A DNA stretch of 64,000 bases, from assembly GCF_023277745.1 (NCBI RefSeq), contig NZ_CP086322.1, positions 7,936,001 through 8,000,000 on the forward strand, written 5' to 3'. Below, piece by piece: positions 43,895 to 52,555 of this stretch. This DNA is from Streptomyces halobius. Its GTDB lineage: Bacteria; Actinomycetota; Actinomycetes; Streptomycetales; Streptomycetaceae. Made by a program: the position numbers and the translations under genes. How positions within the stretch are numbered: the stretch's first letter is position 1; the number at the start of each line of letters is the position of its first letter. Under the pieces are notes generated by a model, which had not been told where the DNA came from, did not search any database, and saw nothing but the letters and a program-made list of their open reading frames with translations.

Positions 43895-45469
43895 TCATCG
43901 CTGCACCTCCCGGACCCGAAGAGGCAGCAGAGGGGCTTCAGTTTTTGTGAACTCGGCGCCTTTGGCGTGCATGCGGGCGTCCGTATCGAACCGTTCGCGC
44001 TCGCGCGGGTGGAGGAGATGTTGGGTAATGAATGACCTGCCTGCGACCTTCCATAGGCCCCGGCCCTTGGTGAGGGCGGACACGGCCTGGGTCTCGACGC
44101 CGGTTAGTCCCAGCAGGGCGGCGGCGGAGGTGAGTTGGTCGGCTTCCTGGCGGTAGATGATCCGGGTCGAGCAGTCGGTGAGCAGACCCTCGGCCAGCGC
44201 CCGGCCGCGGGAGCCGGCATCGCCCGCGGTCAGCAGGTCGCTCAGACGGTGGATCACCATGAGGTTCGCGATGCCAAGGCCGCGGCTGAGCTTCCACTGG
44301 CTCTGCATGCGCTCCAGCAGGGCGACGTGCCGCATGACGCGCCATGCCTCGTCGTAGATCACCCAGCGCCGTCCGCCGGTGGGGTCGGCGAGCGCGGACT
44401 CCATCCACGCCGAGGCGCAGGTCATCGCCAGGACCAGCGCGGTGTCGTCGCCGGCCCCGCCCAGACGTGAGAGGTCGATGGACAGCATCGGCGCGCTCGG
44501 GTCGAAGGTGACGGTGCTGGGGGAGTCGAACATGCCGGCCAGGTCGCCGTGCACGAGCCGGCGGAGTGCGTGGGCGAGGTCTTCGGCGGCGTGTCCGAGG
44601 CGGCCGGTCAGCTCGCCGAGCGCGCAGTCGAGGCGTTCGGGGGAGCCGAGGACGTGTGCGACGTCGCCCAGCAGTGGGGTGGTGCCGTTCGCCTCGGCGT
44701 GGGCGACGGTCTGGTCGAGGGCGACGTCGAGAGCGGTGTGTTCCATCGGGTGCAGGTCCCGCCGCAGGACGGTTTTCGCGAGGGAGCCGAGGAGGAGAAG
44801 GCGGCGCTTGCGGACCTCGCCTTCCCAGTCCTCCTCTGCGACGCCGTGCGGCCTGGCGGGTGCGTCCAGGGGGTTGAGCCGTCCGGGCAGGCCGGGGCCG
44901 AGGGCGATGGTCTGGCCGCCCAGCTCCTGGGCGACGACGGTCCACTCGCCCTTCGGGTCGCAGGGGACGTAGATGCGGTAGCCGAAGGCCACGGCGCGCA
45001 GGGCGAGGGACTTGGCCAGGGCGGACTTGCCCATGCCGATGATTCCGGCGAGCAGGATGTTCGGATTGGTGAAGCCGTCGAGGCGGCCGTACAGCGCGAA
45101 CGGGTCGTAGGTGAAGGCTGCTTCGGCGTGGACGTCGCGGCCGATGTAGATGCCTTGCGCGCCGAGGCCGCCCTCGGCGAGGAAAGGGTATGCGCCGGAC
45201 GCCGTCGCCGTGGTCATGCGGTGGGCGGGGAGCTTCAGACGGCCGCCGCGGGCGGAGGCTGGGCCGGGTCGGCCGACGGCGGGGTAGGTGGCCCGCAGCT
45301 CGGGGTCGATGCCAGGTTCGGCACGCCGGTCTTCGGGACGCGCGGCATGGCGGGCCTTGTCGCGGGCGGCGGCGAACTGGTCACGGGCCGCGCGGGCAGT
45401 GCGGCGGTCGCTTTTGCGGGGGACAAAGAGCGGGCTGGCGCTGGCGCGGTCGCGGGTGTGGGTGGACAT
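43895..45469 (-). CDS. VirB4-like conjugative transfer ATPase
   Basis: 524 aa. Walker A GIIGMGKSAL lies at residues 142-151; a region PCDPKGEWTVVAQELGG and Walker B RRWVIYDEAWRVM (about 355-367) follow, with GLGIANLMVIHRLSDL and a C-terminal LLGLTGVETQAVSALTKGRGLWKVAGRSF. This is the actinobacterial VirB4/TraB-like ATPase found with SCO6880-type genes. It powers assembly of a type IV secretion channel at the inner membrane. It is the last gene of the transfer operon and ends 30 bp from the recombinase operon on the opposite strand, where coupling-protein and relaxase genes would be expected. Confidence 0.85.
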   Translation of the reverse strand: MSTHTRDRASASPLFVPRKSDRRTARAARDQFAAARDKARHAARPEDRRAEPGIDPELRATYPAVGRPGPASARGGRLKLPAHRMTTATASGAYPFLAEGGLGAQGIYIGRDVHAEAAFTYDPFALYGRLDGFTNPNILLAGIIGMGKSALAKSLALRAVAFGYRIYVPCDPKGEWTVVAQELGGQTIALGPGLPGRLNPLDAPARPHGVAEEDWEGEVRKRRLLLLGSLAKTVLRRDLHPMEHTALDVALDQTVAHAEANGTTPLLGDVAHVLGSPERLDCALGELTGRLGHAAEDLAHALRRLVHGDLAGMFDSPSTVTFDPSAPMLSIDLSRLGGAGDDTALVLAMTCASAWMESALADPTGGRRWVIYDEAWRVMRHVALLERMQSQWKLSRGLGIANLMVIHRLSDLLTAGDAGSRGRALAEGLLTDCSTRIIYRQEADQLTSAAALLGLTGVETQAVSALTKGRGLWKVAGRSFITQHLLHPRERERFDTDARMHAKGAEFTKTEAPLLPLRVREVQR

Positions 45470-45490
45470 GACGGTGGTGCTCCAACAGGG

Positions 45491-45946
45491 TCAGTGGCGG
45501 GTCAGGCCGGTGAACGGGTCGCGCAGGTCGGCCGGGGTGTGGTCACGGCGGACGTGGGCGGCGGTGGCCAGGTGGCGCTGGCAGATGGTGAGTTCGGGCG
45601 CGCCTTCAGGGAGCCGGGCCCGGCACGCCTCCCGCTCCGGACGACGGCCGGTGCCGGGGTGAGCGGCTGCGTGGTAGGCGTCGTGGAGGTGCTCGGCGGC
45701 CTGCCACAGGCGGATCCGGCAGGCCCGCAGGTGATCGCCCTCGGCCTTGGCCGCCGGAGTGGTGCGTGTGGTGTGGGTGTCGAGGAGGCCGTAGAGGGCG
45801 GTGAGGTGGGCGTGGAGGGTGTCCAGCTCGGTGCGGTGTGCGGCCACGGGCTGGGCGGGGAGGTTGATCGCCCGGTGGAAGTCGAGCGCCGCGGTGGCGA
45901 ACGGGACGAAGTCCTCCGCCGGGTCGGGCAGGGGATCGGTCGGCAT
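45491..45946 (-). CDS. Small soluble transfer-operon protein
   Basis: 151 aa, Ala/His/Arg-rich, largely helical (LDFHRAINLPAQPVAAHRTELDTLHAHLTALYGLLDTH.., CRIRLWQAAEHLHDAYHAAA). No family recognised and no membrane segment. ATG 45946 is preceded by GAAGGG. It lies 21 bp before the VirB4 start and 44 bp after the SCO6880-like gene, so it is a member of the transfer operon, perhaps an accessory structural protein. Confidence 0.65.
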   Translation of the reverse strand: MPTDPLPDPAEDFVPFATAALDFHRAINLPAQPVAAHRTELDTLHAHLTALYGLLDTHTTRTTPAAKAEGDHLRACRIRLWQAAEHLHDAYHAAAHPGTGRRPEREACRARLPEGAPELTICQRHLATAAHVRRDHTPADLRDPFTGLTRH

Positions 45947-45990
45947 GGAAAGGGGCCCTTCGGATTGAGCGCGGTGGTGGAGCTGGTGCG

Positions 45991-47369
45991 CTAGGGGCGG
46001 GCCAGCGGGAGGGCAGCGGTGGTGAAGGCTTCGGCTTGCTGCCAGGTCAGCAGCCGCAGATCGAGGAGGGCGGAGACCGCGGCCGTCTCGATCGCCGCAC
46101 AGGCAGCGTTGAGCTGCTCGTCGGTGTCGGCGCTGACGGTGAGCAGGCCGGTCAGGGCGACGTCGGCGTGGCCGGCGATCAGCTGGCGCTCGCGCTGCTT
46201 GATGTCGGCGTACTCGACCGAGTCCTCCTCGGAGTCGACCTGTCCCTTGCGCTGCCGCTCGGCGGCGTCCGCGATCACGGTGGCCTTCTTGCGCTGCACG
46301 TCCTTGAGTGCGGCGTCCAGTCCCTTGGGTGCGTAGGTCAGGGAGAGGGTGCGGCGTACCCCGGAGGTGAACAGGAGCTGGTGCAGGAAGCCGGGGCTGG
46401 TTTCGATGCGGGGCCAGTTCTCGATCCAGTACGTGGCGTGGCGGGCCGAGTCGGTCTGGATCCGGTCGGCTTTCTCCACTAGGACGACCGGGCCGGCAGC
46501 CGCCGGATCGGCCTGCGGACGGCCGGCCTCGGACCACTGATCCAGCGCGGCCGATGCCTTGGGGGCGTAGGCGGTGCGGATCACTGCGGCGATCTCGCTC
46601 GCCCCCAGCCAGCCGGTGGGCATGAGGCCGGAGTTGCGGGCGGCCTGGTCGAAGGTGGAGGTCAGCTGGGTCAGGACGGCGAAGGCGCCGGTGAGTCCGC
46701 CGCCGGCCTGGTTGATCAGGCGCCGGGCGGCCTTGAGATCGAGCGCGAGCGCGACGTATGCCTCTAGCGGTTGAGCGCATCGCCGGAGTCGGGCACGGTC
46801 CGCTCCAGCACCTGGACGCGAGCGATGTGACCGGTACGGGAAAGGGCGGCCAGGGTGCGGCCCCAGCCTGCGACGTTGCTGGTCTGGGTGGCCGGATCCA
46901 GCAGGGCGAAGGCGCGGGAGGACACCTTCACCACGGCGGTCAGGGTGCCGTGGTGCGGGTCGTGCACCGCACCGAACTGGCTGTCGGGCGAGGTGGCCAC
47001 CCGCAGAGAGGCGGCCGTGCCGGGCAGGTGGAGCAGGCCCTCGCGCCGAGGGCGGCGGGAGGGACGGGCCAGCCAGATGAGCTGGCCCTTGAAATGCCGC
47101 AGCGCATAGCGCAGCGCGATGGGTGCCCAGTCCGCGAGGGACCGCCCGCGGTGGCGGATGAAGACCGCCGCCAGGATGACGGCCCACAGCGGGATGAGCT
47201 TCAGTGCCCCGGTGACGCCGGCGCGCATCAGCACTGTGAGCAGGGCGAGGCCGGTGAGGGTGACGACGACGAGCTGGGCGACGGAGAGGCCGAGCAGTAC
47301 ACCGCGGCGTGAGCGGTGGGGGAACTTCACGGTGGCCGGGCCGTCAGGCGTGGACATGTCGGGATGCAT
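45991..47369 (-). pseudogene. SCO6880-family transfer protein with internal deletion/frameshift
   Basis: The N-terminal part from ATG 47369 (TVKFPHRSRRGVLLGLSVAQLVVVTLTGLALLTVL.., two membrane helices, then RVQVLERTVPDSGDALNR) ends at a TAG near 46766. The remaining ~257 residues (YVALALDLKAARRLINQAGGG .. TYWIENWPRIETSPGFLHQLLFTSGVRRTLSLTYAP .. TAALPLARP) are open in another frame. Compared with family members, about 25-30 residues between DALNR and EAYVALALDL are missing. A deletion whose length is not a multiple of three is therefore likely, not a simple homopolymer error. SCO6880 proteins are envelope components of the conjugation channel, so transfer may be impaired. Confidence 0.72.
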
Positions 47370-47460
47370 GGCAAAGCCGTCCTTGGAACGTGGAGAGAAA
47401 GAAGTTGGGGACGGGGTGGGAGGCCGAGAGCGGCGGCCTCCCACCCCTGTCAGGTGAGGG

Positions 47461-48852
47461 CTACGAGCCCGATCCGCCCGGTGGCTTGGGGTAGATCCAC
47501 CGCTGGGGCGTGGAGCCGCCTTGCGGAGGGGGCCCACTCGCTGGAGGCGGCCCGCTGGGCCGTGGCCTCGGTGGATCCATCCGCGTACTCGCCGCGGCCG
47601 AGCCGCCCTGGGGCGTGGGCCCAGACGAGACCGGCGCCGAAGCTGCTGCCGCGCCCGAGGTGGCCCCCTGTCCGGGGCGCTGGATCAGGGGCTGGCCGCG
47701 GTCGCCGTCCGTGGGAGGCCGCTGGATCAGCGCCCGCCCCTTGTCGCCGGTGGCGTTGGGATCCTCGCCGTAGCGGAAGCGGGTCTGCTTCGGCTTGCCG
47801 CCGCCCGAGCCACCGGTCGGATCAATGCCGGAGGCGACACCGCCGGTGCCCTGACCCGGCACCTTCGACGGACCCTGCGGAGCAGGCGTCCCGGTGCCGG
47901 CCTGCATGGCGAGCTGGGCTGCGGTCTTGGCAGCCCCTGCTGCCACCGTCATACCGGCGACACCGGTGCGGTGCAGATCATCGTGTCCACCACCGTCGGC
48001 CGCCCAGTGGATGAACTTGTAGGTGGCATACGGGCAGAGCATCACCAGGACCATCACGACGATGCCCGCAATCGCATCCGACACAGCGCTCAGCCCGTCG
48101 TGCGAGTCGGTCTTGCCCATGGCCGAGACGCCCAGCAAGAACACGATCGTCATCAGCAGTTTGCTGACGACCAGGGTGGCCGTGGCCTCAACCCAACCGC
48201 GGCGCCAGCGCCGGGCTACCTCCCAGCCCCCGCCGGCCCCGGCGAAGACGGCCAGCGTGACCAGGACCAGGATGCCGACCTTGCGGGCCACCATCACGGC
48301 CCAGTACAAGAACGCCCCGATCGCGCAGCCGAGCGCGATGATCGCGGGGACACCCCAGCCCAGGCCATACATCGCCCCCAGCTCGTTGACCTTGATGATG
48401 CGGCGGACCGCGTCATCGACGGAACTGTTGGCGGCCTTGAACAGACCGGCACTGAGCGCGTCCACCACGGTGATGGCGACAGTGGTGCAGGCGATGGCGG
48501 CGAAGGCGAAGAAGACGCCCACCATGGTCCCGAACGCGGCTTGGGCGAGGGCGCGTTCGTCCCTGCGCCAGGCAGCACGGGTGAGCTGGAGGCAGAATGT
48601 GCCTACCGTCAGGATCAATCCGATCGGCAGCAGCAGCTCGTAGTTGTTGCGGAACCACTCGGCGTTCAGGTCGATGGCGGTGGTCTTGTCGACCGCCTTG
48701 GACGCGAGGTCGGCGGCCGACTGGGCCACCTCGCCCATCGACTTGGCGATCCAGGCACCGATGCCGTCGGTGACCGCCTCGCCGGTGGAGCTGACGACGC
48801 CGCCGACGGCATCGCAGACCTTGTTCATCAAGGGAAGGTCGCAGGCTCCCAT
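47461..48852 (-). CDS. TrbL/VirB6-like polytopic transfer protein
   Basis: 463 aa. The first ~290 residues contain about six hydrophobic segments (LLLPIGLILTVGTF, FGTMVGVFFAFAAIACTTVAITVV, VPAIIALGCAIGAFLYWAVMV, ILVLVTLAVFAGAG, TIVFLLGVSAM, AIAGIVVMVLVMLCPYATYKFI). A long Gly/Pro/Gln-rich cytoplasmic-type tail with repeated R(A/P)LIQRP follows. This matches the SCO6881/TrbL-like protein of actinobacterial T4SS, the inner-membrane channel subunit. It has an ideal GGAGGTG ribosome site before ATG 48852. Confidence 0.83.
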   Translation of the reverse strand: MGACDLPLMNKVCDAVGGVVSSTGEAVTDGIGAWIAKSMGEVAQSAADLASKAVDKTTAIDLNAEWFRNNYELLLPIGLILTVGTFCLQLTRAAWRRDERALAQAAFGTMVGVFFAFAAIACTTVAITVVDALSAGLFKAANSSVDDAVRRIIKVNELGAMYGLGWGVPAIIALGCAIGAFLYWAVMVARKVGILVLVTLAVFAGAGGGWEVARRWRRGWVEATATLVVSKLLMTIVFLLGVSAMGKTDSHDGLSAVSDAIAGIVVMVLVMLCPYATYKFIHWAADGGGHDDLHRTGVAGMTVAAGAAKTAAQLAMQAGTGTPAPQGPSKVPGQGTGGVASGIDPTGGSGGGKPKQTRFRYGEDPNATGDKGRALIQRPPTDGDRGQPLIQRPGQGATSGAAAASAPVSSGPTPQGGSAAASTRMDPPRPRPSGPPPASGPPPQGGSTPQRWIYPKPPGGSGS

Positions 48853-48883
48853 CAGGGCACCTCCTTATCCGGGATCAGGGCGG

Positions 48884-49570
48884 TCATGGCGCGGCGTTGG
48901 GGAAGACGGCGGCCAGCGCGCAGTTCTGGTGCGGCCGGCATTGGACGGCGAGGGTCATCGAGCGGGCCTCGGCTCCGGCTCCCGAGCCCTTCCAGGCGAG
49001 GGTCTGGTTGCCGGTGACCGTGACGGCGTAGAGGTACGCCTCGGTGATCGCACCGGGATCCTGGGCCAGCGCGGTCTTGAACGCCTGCGGGAAGTGGCCC
49101 TCGCCGACTTCCGCGCTGGCGTGCTGGCGGTTGTCGTGCATCCGCGACCACAGCACCGGGCTGGGCACCTGGTCGGTGACGGACTTCCAGTCGGCGTACT
49201 TCTTCTCGCCGGTCATCCACCGCTTCAGCCCGGCCAGATGCTCGGCCTGGGAGAAGGCGCGGGTGTCGTACGTCCACAGGACCTTCGTGGCCGCCTTGGC
49301 GAACGTGATCGGATCGCTCGTCTTCGGAGGAGCCGCGACAGCCACGCCCTTGTCGTCAGTTGCTTCGGGTGAGGGCGACGACTGAGCTGACGTCGGCGGT
49401 GGGGAAGGCTTCGCGGAGGCCGGGCTGTCCGTACGGTTCAGATACGCGACCAGACCGGCGATTGCCAGCAGCACCGCGAGGATGATGCCGCCGAGCAGCG
49501 AACGCCGCAGGACCGAGGTCGGTGCTCCATGCGTGCGTTCCTCGGGATTGCGGAGACGTTTCTTCGGCAT
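48884..49570 (-). CDS. Single-pass transfer protein (VirB8/TcpC-like position)
   Basis: 228 aa. A charged N-terminus (KKRLRNPEERTHG) precedes one membrane helix (about residues 24-44, LLGGIILAVLLAIAGLVAYL). A Ser/Pro linker and a soluble C-terminal domain (ITFAKAATKVLWTYDTRAFSQAEHLAGLKRWM, TGNQTLAWKGSGAGAEARSMTLAVQCRPHQNCALAAV) follow. Topology and gene order fit VirB8/TcpC-like NTF2-fold components; sequence recognition alone is weak. Its ATG overlaps the previous stop (TGATG). Confidence 0.65.
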   Translation of the reverse strand: MPKKRLRNPEERTHGAPTSVLRRSLLGGIILAVLLAIAGLVAYLNRTDSPASAKPSPPPTSAQSSPSPEATDDKGVAVAAPPKTSDPITFAKAATKVLWTYDTRAFSQAEHLAGLKRWMTGEKKYADWKSVTDQVPSPVLWSRMHDNRQHASAEVGEGHFPQAFKTALAQDPGAITEAYLYAVTVTGNQTLAWKGSGAGAEARSMTLAVQCRPHQNCALAAVFPNAAP

Positions 49571-49878
49571 CAGTGCACCTGCGTTCCCATGGCGGAGAAG
49601 AAGGCGACGATGCCGTTGGCCGCACCCAGTAGCAGGGCGCATCCGGCGGCGATGGCCGTGCCCTTCTTGCCGTTCTGCTCTGCCTGGTGGCCGCCGCTGT
49701 GGTGGCCCCAGGCCCAGACGACCGCGGAGATGACCAGGGCGCCGACCGCGGCGATGATGCCGAACAGGTTGATGCTGCCCATCACGTTCTTCAGGACATC
49801 GAGACCGGGAAGCCCGCCCTGCTTCGGCGTGACGCCGGGGTTGTAAGCCAGGTACTGGGCGTGCTCAATGAGCTTCAT
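49570..49878 (-). CDS. DUF6112-family two-helix membrane protein
   Basis: 102 aa. YNPGVTPKQGGLPGLDVLKNVMGSINLFGIIAAVGALVISAVVWAWGHHSGG, then GTAIAAGCALLLGAANGIVAFF. Two membrane helices with the GLPG..L and WAxGHHS motifs are typical of DUF6112. That family accompanies TrbL-like genes and probably plays the VirB2 or VirB3-like small-subunit part. It is coupled by overlap to the next gene. Confidence 0.8.
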   Translation of the reverse strand: MKLIEHAQYLAYNPGVTPKQGGLPGLDVLKNVMGSINLFGIIAAVGALVISAVVWAWGHHSGGHQAEQNGKKGTAIAAGCALLLGAANGIVAFFSAMGTQVH

Positions 49879-49966
49879 TTCAACTCCAGTTTGATTCTGG
49901 GCGCGCAGAGGCCCATGGGCGCGAAGACCCGGAGGGATGGGGAAGGGAGGGGGGAGAAGAGGCCGG

Positions 49967-51103
49967 TCAGACGACTCGGCGGGCGGCGAGGACGTCCGGC
50001 CGCCAGGAAGCGAGGGTCGAGATCTTGACCACGTCGCCGGTCTTGGGGGCCTGCAGGATCAGGCCCTGGCCGATGAACATCCCGACGTGTTCCGGCCGGG
50101 CGGCACTGCCGCGGGTGAAGAGCAGATCACCGGGCTTGAGCGCATCGACGCTGACTGACTTGCCCTCGGTGACCTGCGTGTACGTGGTCCGGGAGATCGA
50201 GACCCCACCGGCCTGGTACGACGCCTGCATCAGCGACGAGCAGTCACACCGGCCCATCGGATCCTGGCCGTGCGGAGCAGAGCAGCTGCCACCCCACTGG
50301 TACGCAGTGCCGAGCTGCCCCAGACCCCAACGGATCGCCGTCCGCACCGCCTTGGGCGCATCAGCTGGGATCTTGTAGCCCTTGGGGACGGACCCGGCCG
50401 GAATCGGACCGAACCCGCTCCCATCACCACCGGTCCCGCACCCACCAGAGGAAGCCTGCAAGGTGGCGTCCTTGCTGTCGTCCTTGCCGGAACTGCCCTT
50501 GTTCGGGAGGTCCTTGGCGATGGCCTTCTGGAGAGCGGTGGCCAAGGGTTCCCACTTGGCGTAGGCGTCCGGAAAGCCGCTCGCCTGGACCGCCTGCGCG
50601 GCCTGGGCGACGGTCATCGATTGCCAGCCCGAGACCTTCAGCAGCCCCTCGTAAAACTTTGTCGAGGCATGCACCGGATCCCGGACCTGCGCCGCGGTGC
50701 CCCATCCCTGGCTGGGCCGTTGCTGGAACAGGCCGAGAGAATCCCGGTCGCCGTAGTCCAAGTTCCGCAGCCCCGACTCCTGCAAAGCAGTCGCCAGCGC
50801 GACGATCTGCCCACGTACGGGAACCTTCATCGCCACGCCAGTGGCCTGGATCGTCTTGGCGTTCGGTATCTGCTCCGTGGGGTTATCCAGCCCCGGAACG
50901 GATACCGAGCCCTTGCCGCCGCCCTTGAGGATCGACTCCACCTGCTTGGCCATGGCCTTGGCGTCCACCGCACCGGCGCCACCACTGGCTTCGCCGCAGG
51001 CTGCCTGGGCGTTGCTGGCGCCGGCCACGGCGACGGCGATGGGTGCGATCAGCAGCGCCGGGGCGAGGACGACGCCCCCGGCTATCGCAGCGGTCTTCTT
51101 CAC
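49967..51103 (-). CDS. Secreted NlpC/P60 cell-wall hydrolase of the transfer operon
   Basis: 378 aa. A signal peptide or anchor (KKTAAIAGGVVLAPALLIAPIAVAVAGASNAQA, about residues 1-34) is followed by a middle domain with LATALQESGLRNLDYGDRDSLGLFQQRPSQGWG. A C-terminal NlpC/P60 domain carries catalytic Cys288 (CDCSSLMQ) and His339 (RPEHVGMF). As the VirB1-like enzyme it would open peptidoglycan for the conjugation channel. GTG 51103 overlaps the stop of a 24-codon leader ORF (GTGA), so its translation is coupled to that leader. Confidence 0.88.
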   Translation of the reverse strand: MKKTAAIAGGVVLAPALLIAPIAVAVAGASNAQAACGEASGGAGAVDAKAMAKQVESILKGGGKGSVSVPGLDNPTEQIPNAKTIQATGVAMKVPVRGQIVALATALQESGLRNLDYGDRDSLGLFQQRPSQGWGTAAQVRDPVHASTKFYEGLLKVSGWQSMTVAQAAQAVQASGFPDAYAKWEPLATALQKAIAKDLPNKGSSGKDDSKDATLQASSGGCGTGGDGSGFGPIPAGSVPKGYKIPADAPKAVRTAIRWGLGQLGTAYQWGGSCSAPHGQDPMGRCDCSSLMQASYQAGGVSISRTTYTQVTEGKSVSVDALKPGDLLFTRGSAARPEHVGMFIGQGLILQAPKTGDVVKISTLASWRPDVLAARRVV

Positions 51104-51174
51104 AGCCGGCCACCCGACGCTCGACGTATCCGGATGTCTGGCTCGGGGGAGGGGCGCGCCTGGGCATGCTGCAT
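51100..51174 (-). CDS. 24-residue leader peptide coupled to the NlpC/P60 gene
   Basis: ATG 51174 has an excellent ribosome site (AGGAG, 6 nt spacing) and opens MQHAQARPSPEPDIRIRRAS, ending after 24 codons at a TGA that overlaps the NlpC/P60 GTG. The hydrolase has no strong site of its own, so ribosomes finishing the leader probably reinitiate. Arg-rich, with no membrane segment. It lies directly below conserved leader B. Confidence 0.6.
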   Translation of the reverse strand: MQHAQARPSPEPDIRIRRASGGRL

Positions 51175-51308
51175 CAGCAGCTCCTAACTCGTAGGCAGCG
51201 CGGTGCCGGCGTTCTCGTCGAAAAGGCCACCGGCACCACGCCGGTTAAGAAATCGAAAGTCCCCGAAGGGAGGGCCGCGCTTCGGAGCTGCTAACTCCGA
51301 AGCGCCGA
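51175..51308 (-). promoter_or_regulatory. Conserved leader B, upstream of the transfer operon
   Basis: On the minus strand: a hairpin CGCTTCGGAG / CTCCGAAGCG (51295-51304 with 51278-51287) with loop TTAGCAG, then TTCTTAACCGG, then TGGCCTTTTCGACGAGAACG (51210-51229), then CCTACGAGTTAGG at the ribosome site. Order, spacing and the loop match leader A at 34296-34431. Here the hairpin 3' arm CAGCTCC is also complementary to the leader peptide's ribosome site GGAGCTG. Confidence 0.75.
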
Positions 51309-51712
51309 CCCCTTTATCGCAATGCGGCAGCAAGCCGCGCTCGTAATCTCAGACACCACACGGTGAATTCCTCTCCCTCGCATCCGAGAGTTGTTGTTTC
51401 ACGGGTGCCGAGCGGGCCGCCGATTGGACGAGACAACACGCATTAGCACAGCTCAACAGGGCCGGGGCTAGGGCCCGTCCTGCGAACACGCCGAGACTGT
51501 AGAGGCAAAAGCGCGGCCACCCCAAACGAGCCGATCATGAAAAGGACAGTCAAGATCACGTCATTAGGTGTCGCCGCAGAAATGGCGTTAACCTCTGGTC
51601 CACTGCTCGTCCCAGGCAGCCGCCTATGCAGTTTCCTGGGCAGCGCTGGCACGCATATCCCGTTCCGCGGATGCGTGCACATGGCCGTCTTCCGGAAAGA
51701 GAGATCCGCCGA
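51309..51712. other. Gene-free interval upstream of the methyltransferase
   Basis: About 400 bp with no supported frame. It must contain the promoter for leader B (minus strand) and possibly that of the methyltransferase (plus strand). I see no clear consensus promoter. Confidence 0.4.
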
Positions 51713-52462
51713 ATGTCGTCGTACACCCTGCACCGAGGCGATGCGCTCACCGTCCTCAAGTCCCTCCCGGACGAGAGCGTCGATGCCGTCATCACCGACC
51801 CGCCCTACAACTCCGGCGGACGCACCAGCTCCGAACGCACCGCCCGCACCGCACGGGCGAAGTACACCAGCGGCGACGCCCGCCACGACCTCGCCAACTT
51901 TCCCGGCGAAAACCGCGACCAGCGCTCCTACCGCGCCTGGCTGACCGAACTGCTCACCGAGGCATACCGCGCCAGCCGCGAACACGCCGTCGTCATGGTC
52001 TTCTCCGACTGGAGGCAGGACCCCACCACGTCCGATGCTCTGCAGATGGCCGGCTGGACCTGGCACGGGAAGATGCCGTGGATCAAGCCGGCCTCACGGC
52101 CCCGCAAGGGCGGCCCGAAGCAGGACTCCGAGTTCATCCTCTGGGGCGTCAAGGGCACCCTCGACAACACCCGGGACCTCTACCTGCCCGGCCACTTCAT
52201 CGCTTCCCAGCCCCGCAAGGACCGTGTCCACATCACCCAGAAACCCATCGAGATCATGCAGCAGCTCGTCCAGGTCTGCCCGTCCGGCGGCACCGTCCTC
52301 GACCCCTTCACCGGCTCCGGAGCCACCGGCATCGCCGCACTGAAGGAAGGCCGTAACTTCGTCGGCGTCGAGCTCTCCGACCATTACGCTGGCATCGCCG
52401 AACAGCGCCTTCGCAGTGTCCTGACCCAGGACGACTTCGCACTCGCCGGGCCCGAGGAATGA
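51713..52462 (+). CDS. Site-specific DNA methyltransferase (DPPY, beta-type order)
   Basis: 249 aa. Motif IV DPPY at residues 29-32 (VITDPPYNSGG) precedes motif I/X at the C-terminus (GGTVLDPFTGSGATGIAAL, about 194-211), the order of beta-class N6-adenine or N4-cytosine enzymes. KPIEIMQQLVQV sits between. ATG 51713 is chosen because the catalytic domain begins immediately (SYTLHRGDALTVLKSLPDESVD); longer upstream frames are not family-like. It is convergent with a PD-(D/E)XK nuclease gene across a shared terminator, so it may be the M half of a restriction-modification unit or an orphan. Confidence 0.88.
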   Translation: MSSYTLHRGDALTVLKSLPDESVDAVITDPPYNSGGRTSSERTARTARAKYTSGDARHDLANFPGENRDQRSYRAWLTELLTEAYRASREHAVVMVFSDWRQDPTTSDALQMAGWTWHGKMPWIKPASRPRKGGPKQDSEFILWGVKGTLDNTRDLYLPGHFIASQPRKDRVHITQKPIEIMQQLVQVCPSGGTVLDPFTGSGATGIAALKEGRNFVGVELSDHYAGIAEQRLRSVLTQDDFALAGPEE

Positions 52463-52500
52463 GAGCGGCGCGTCCCAGCAGACCGGGGCAGAACGCAGAA

Positions 52501-52545
52501 CAAGGGCGGTTGCGTCACCGAAATCCGATGACGCAACCGCCCTTG
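52501..52545. terminator. Bidirectional terminator, methyltransferase/nuclease
   Basis: A perfect 17-bp inverted repeat, CAAGGGCGGTTGCGTCA (52501-52517) and TGACGCAACCGCCCTTG (52529-52545), with an 11-nt loop, lies midway between two convergent genes. Confidence 0.9.
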
Positions 52546-52555
52546 ACTCTCTCGA

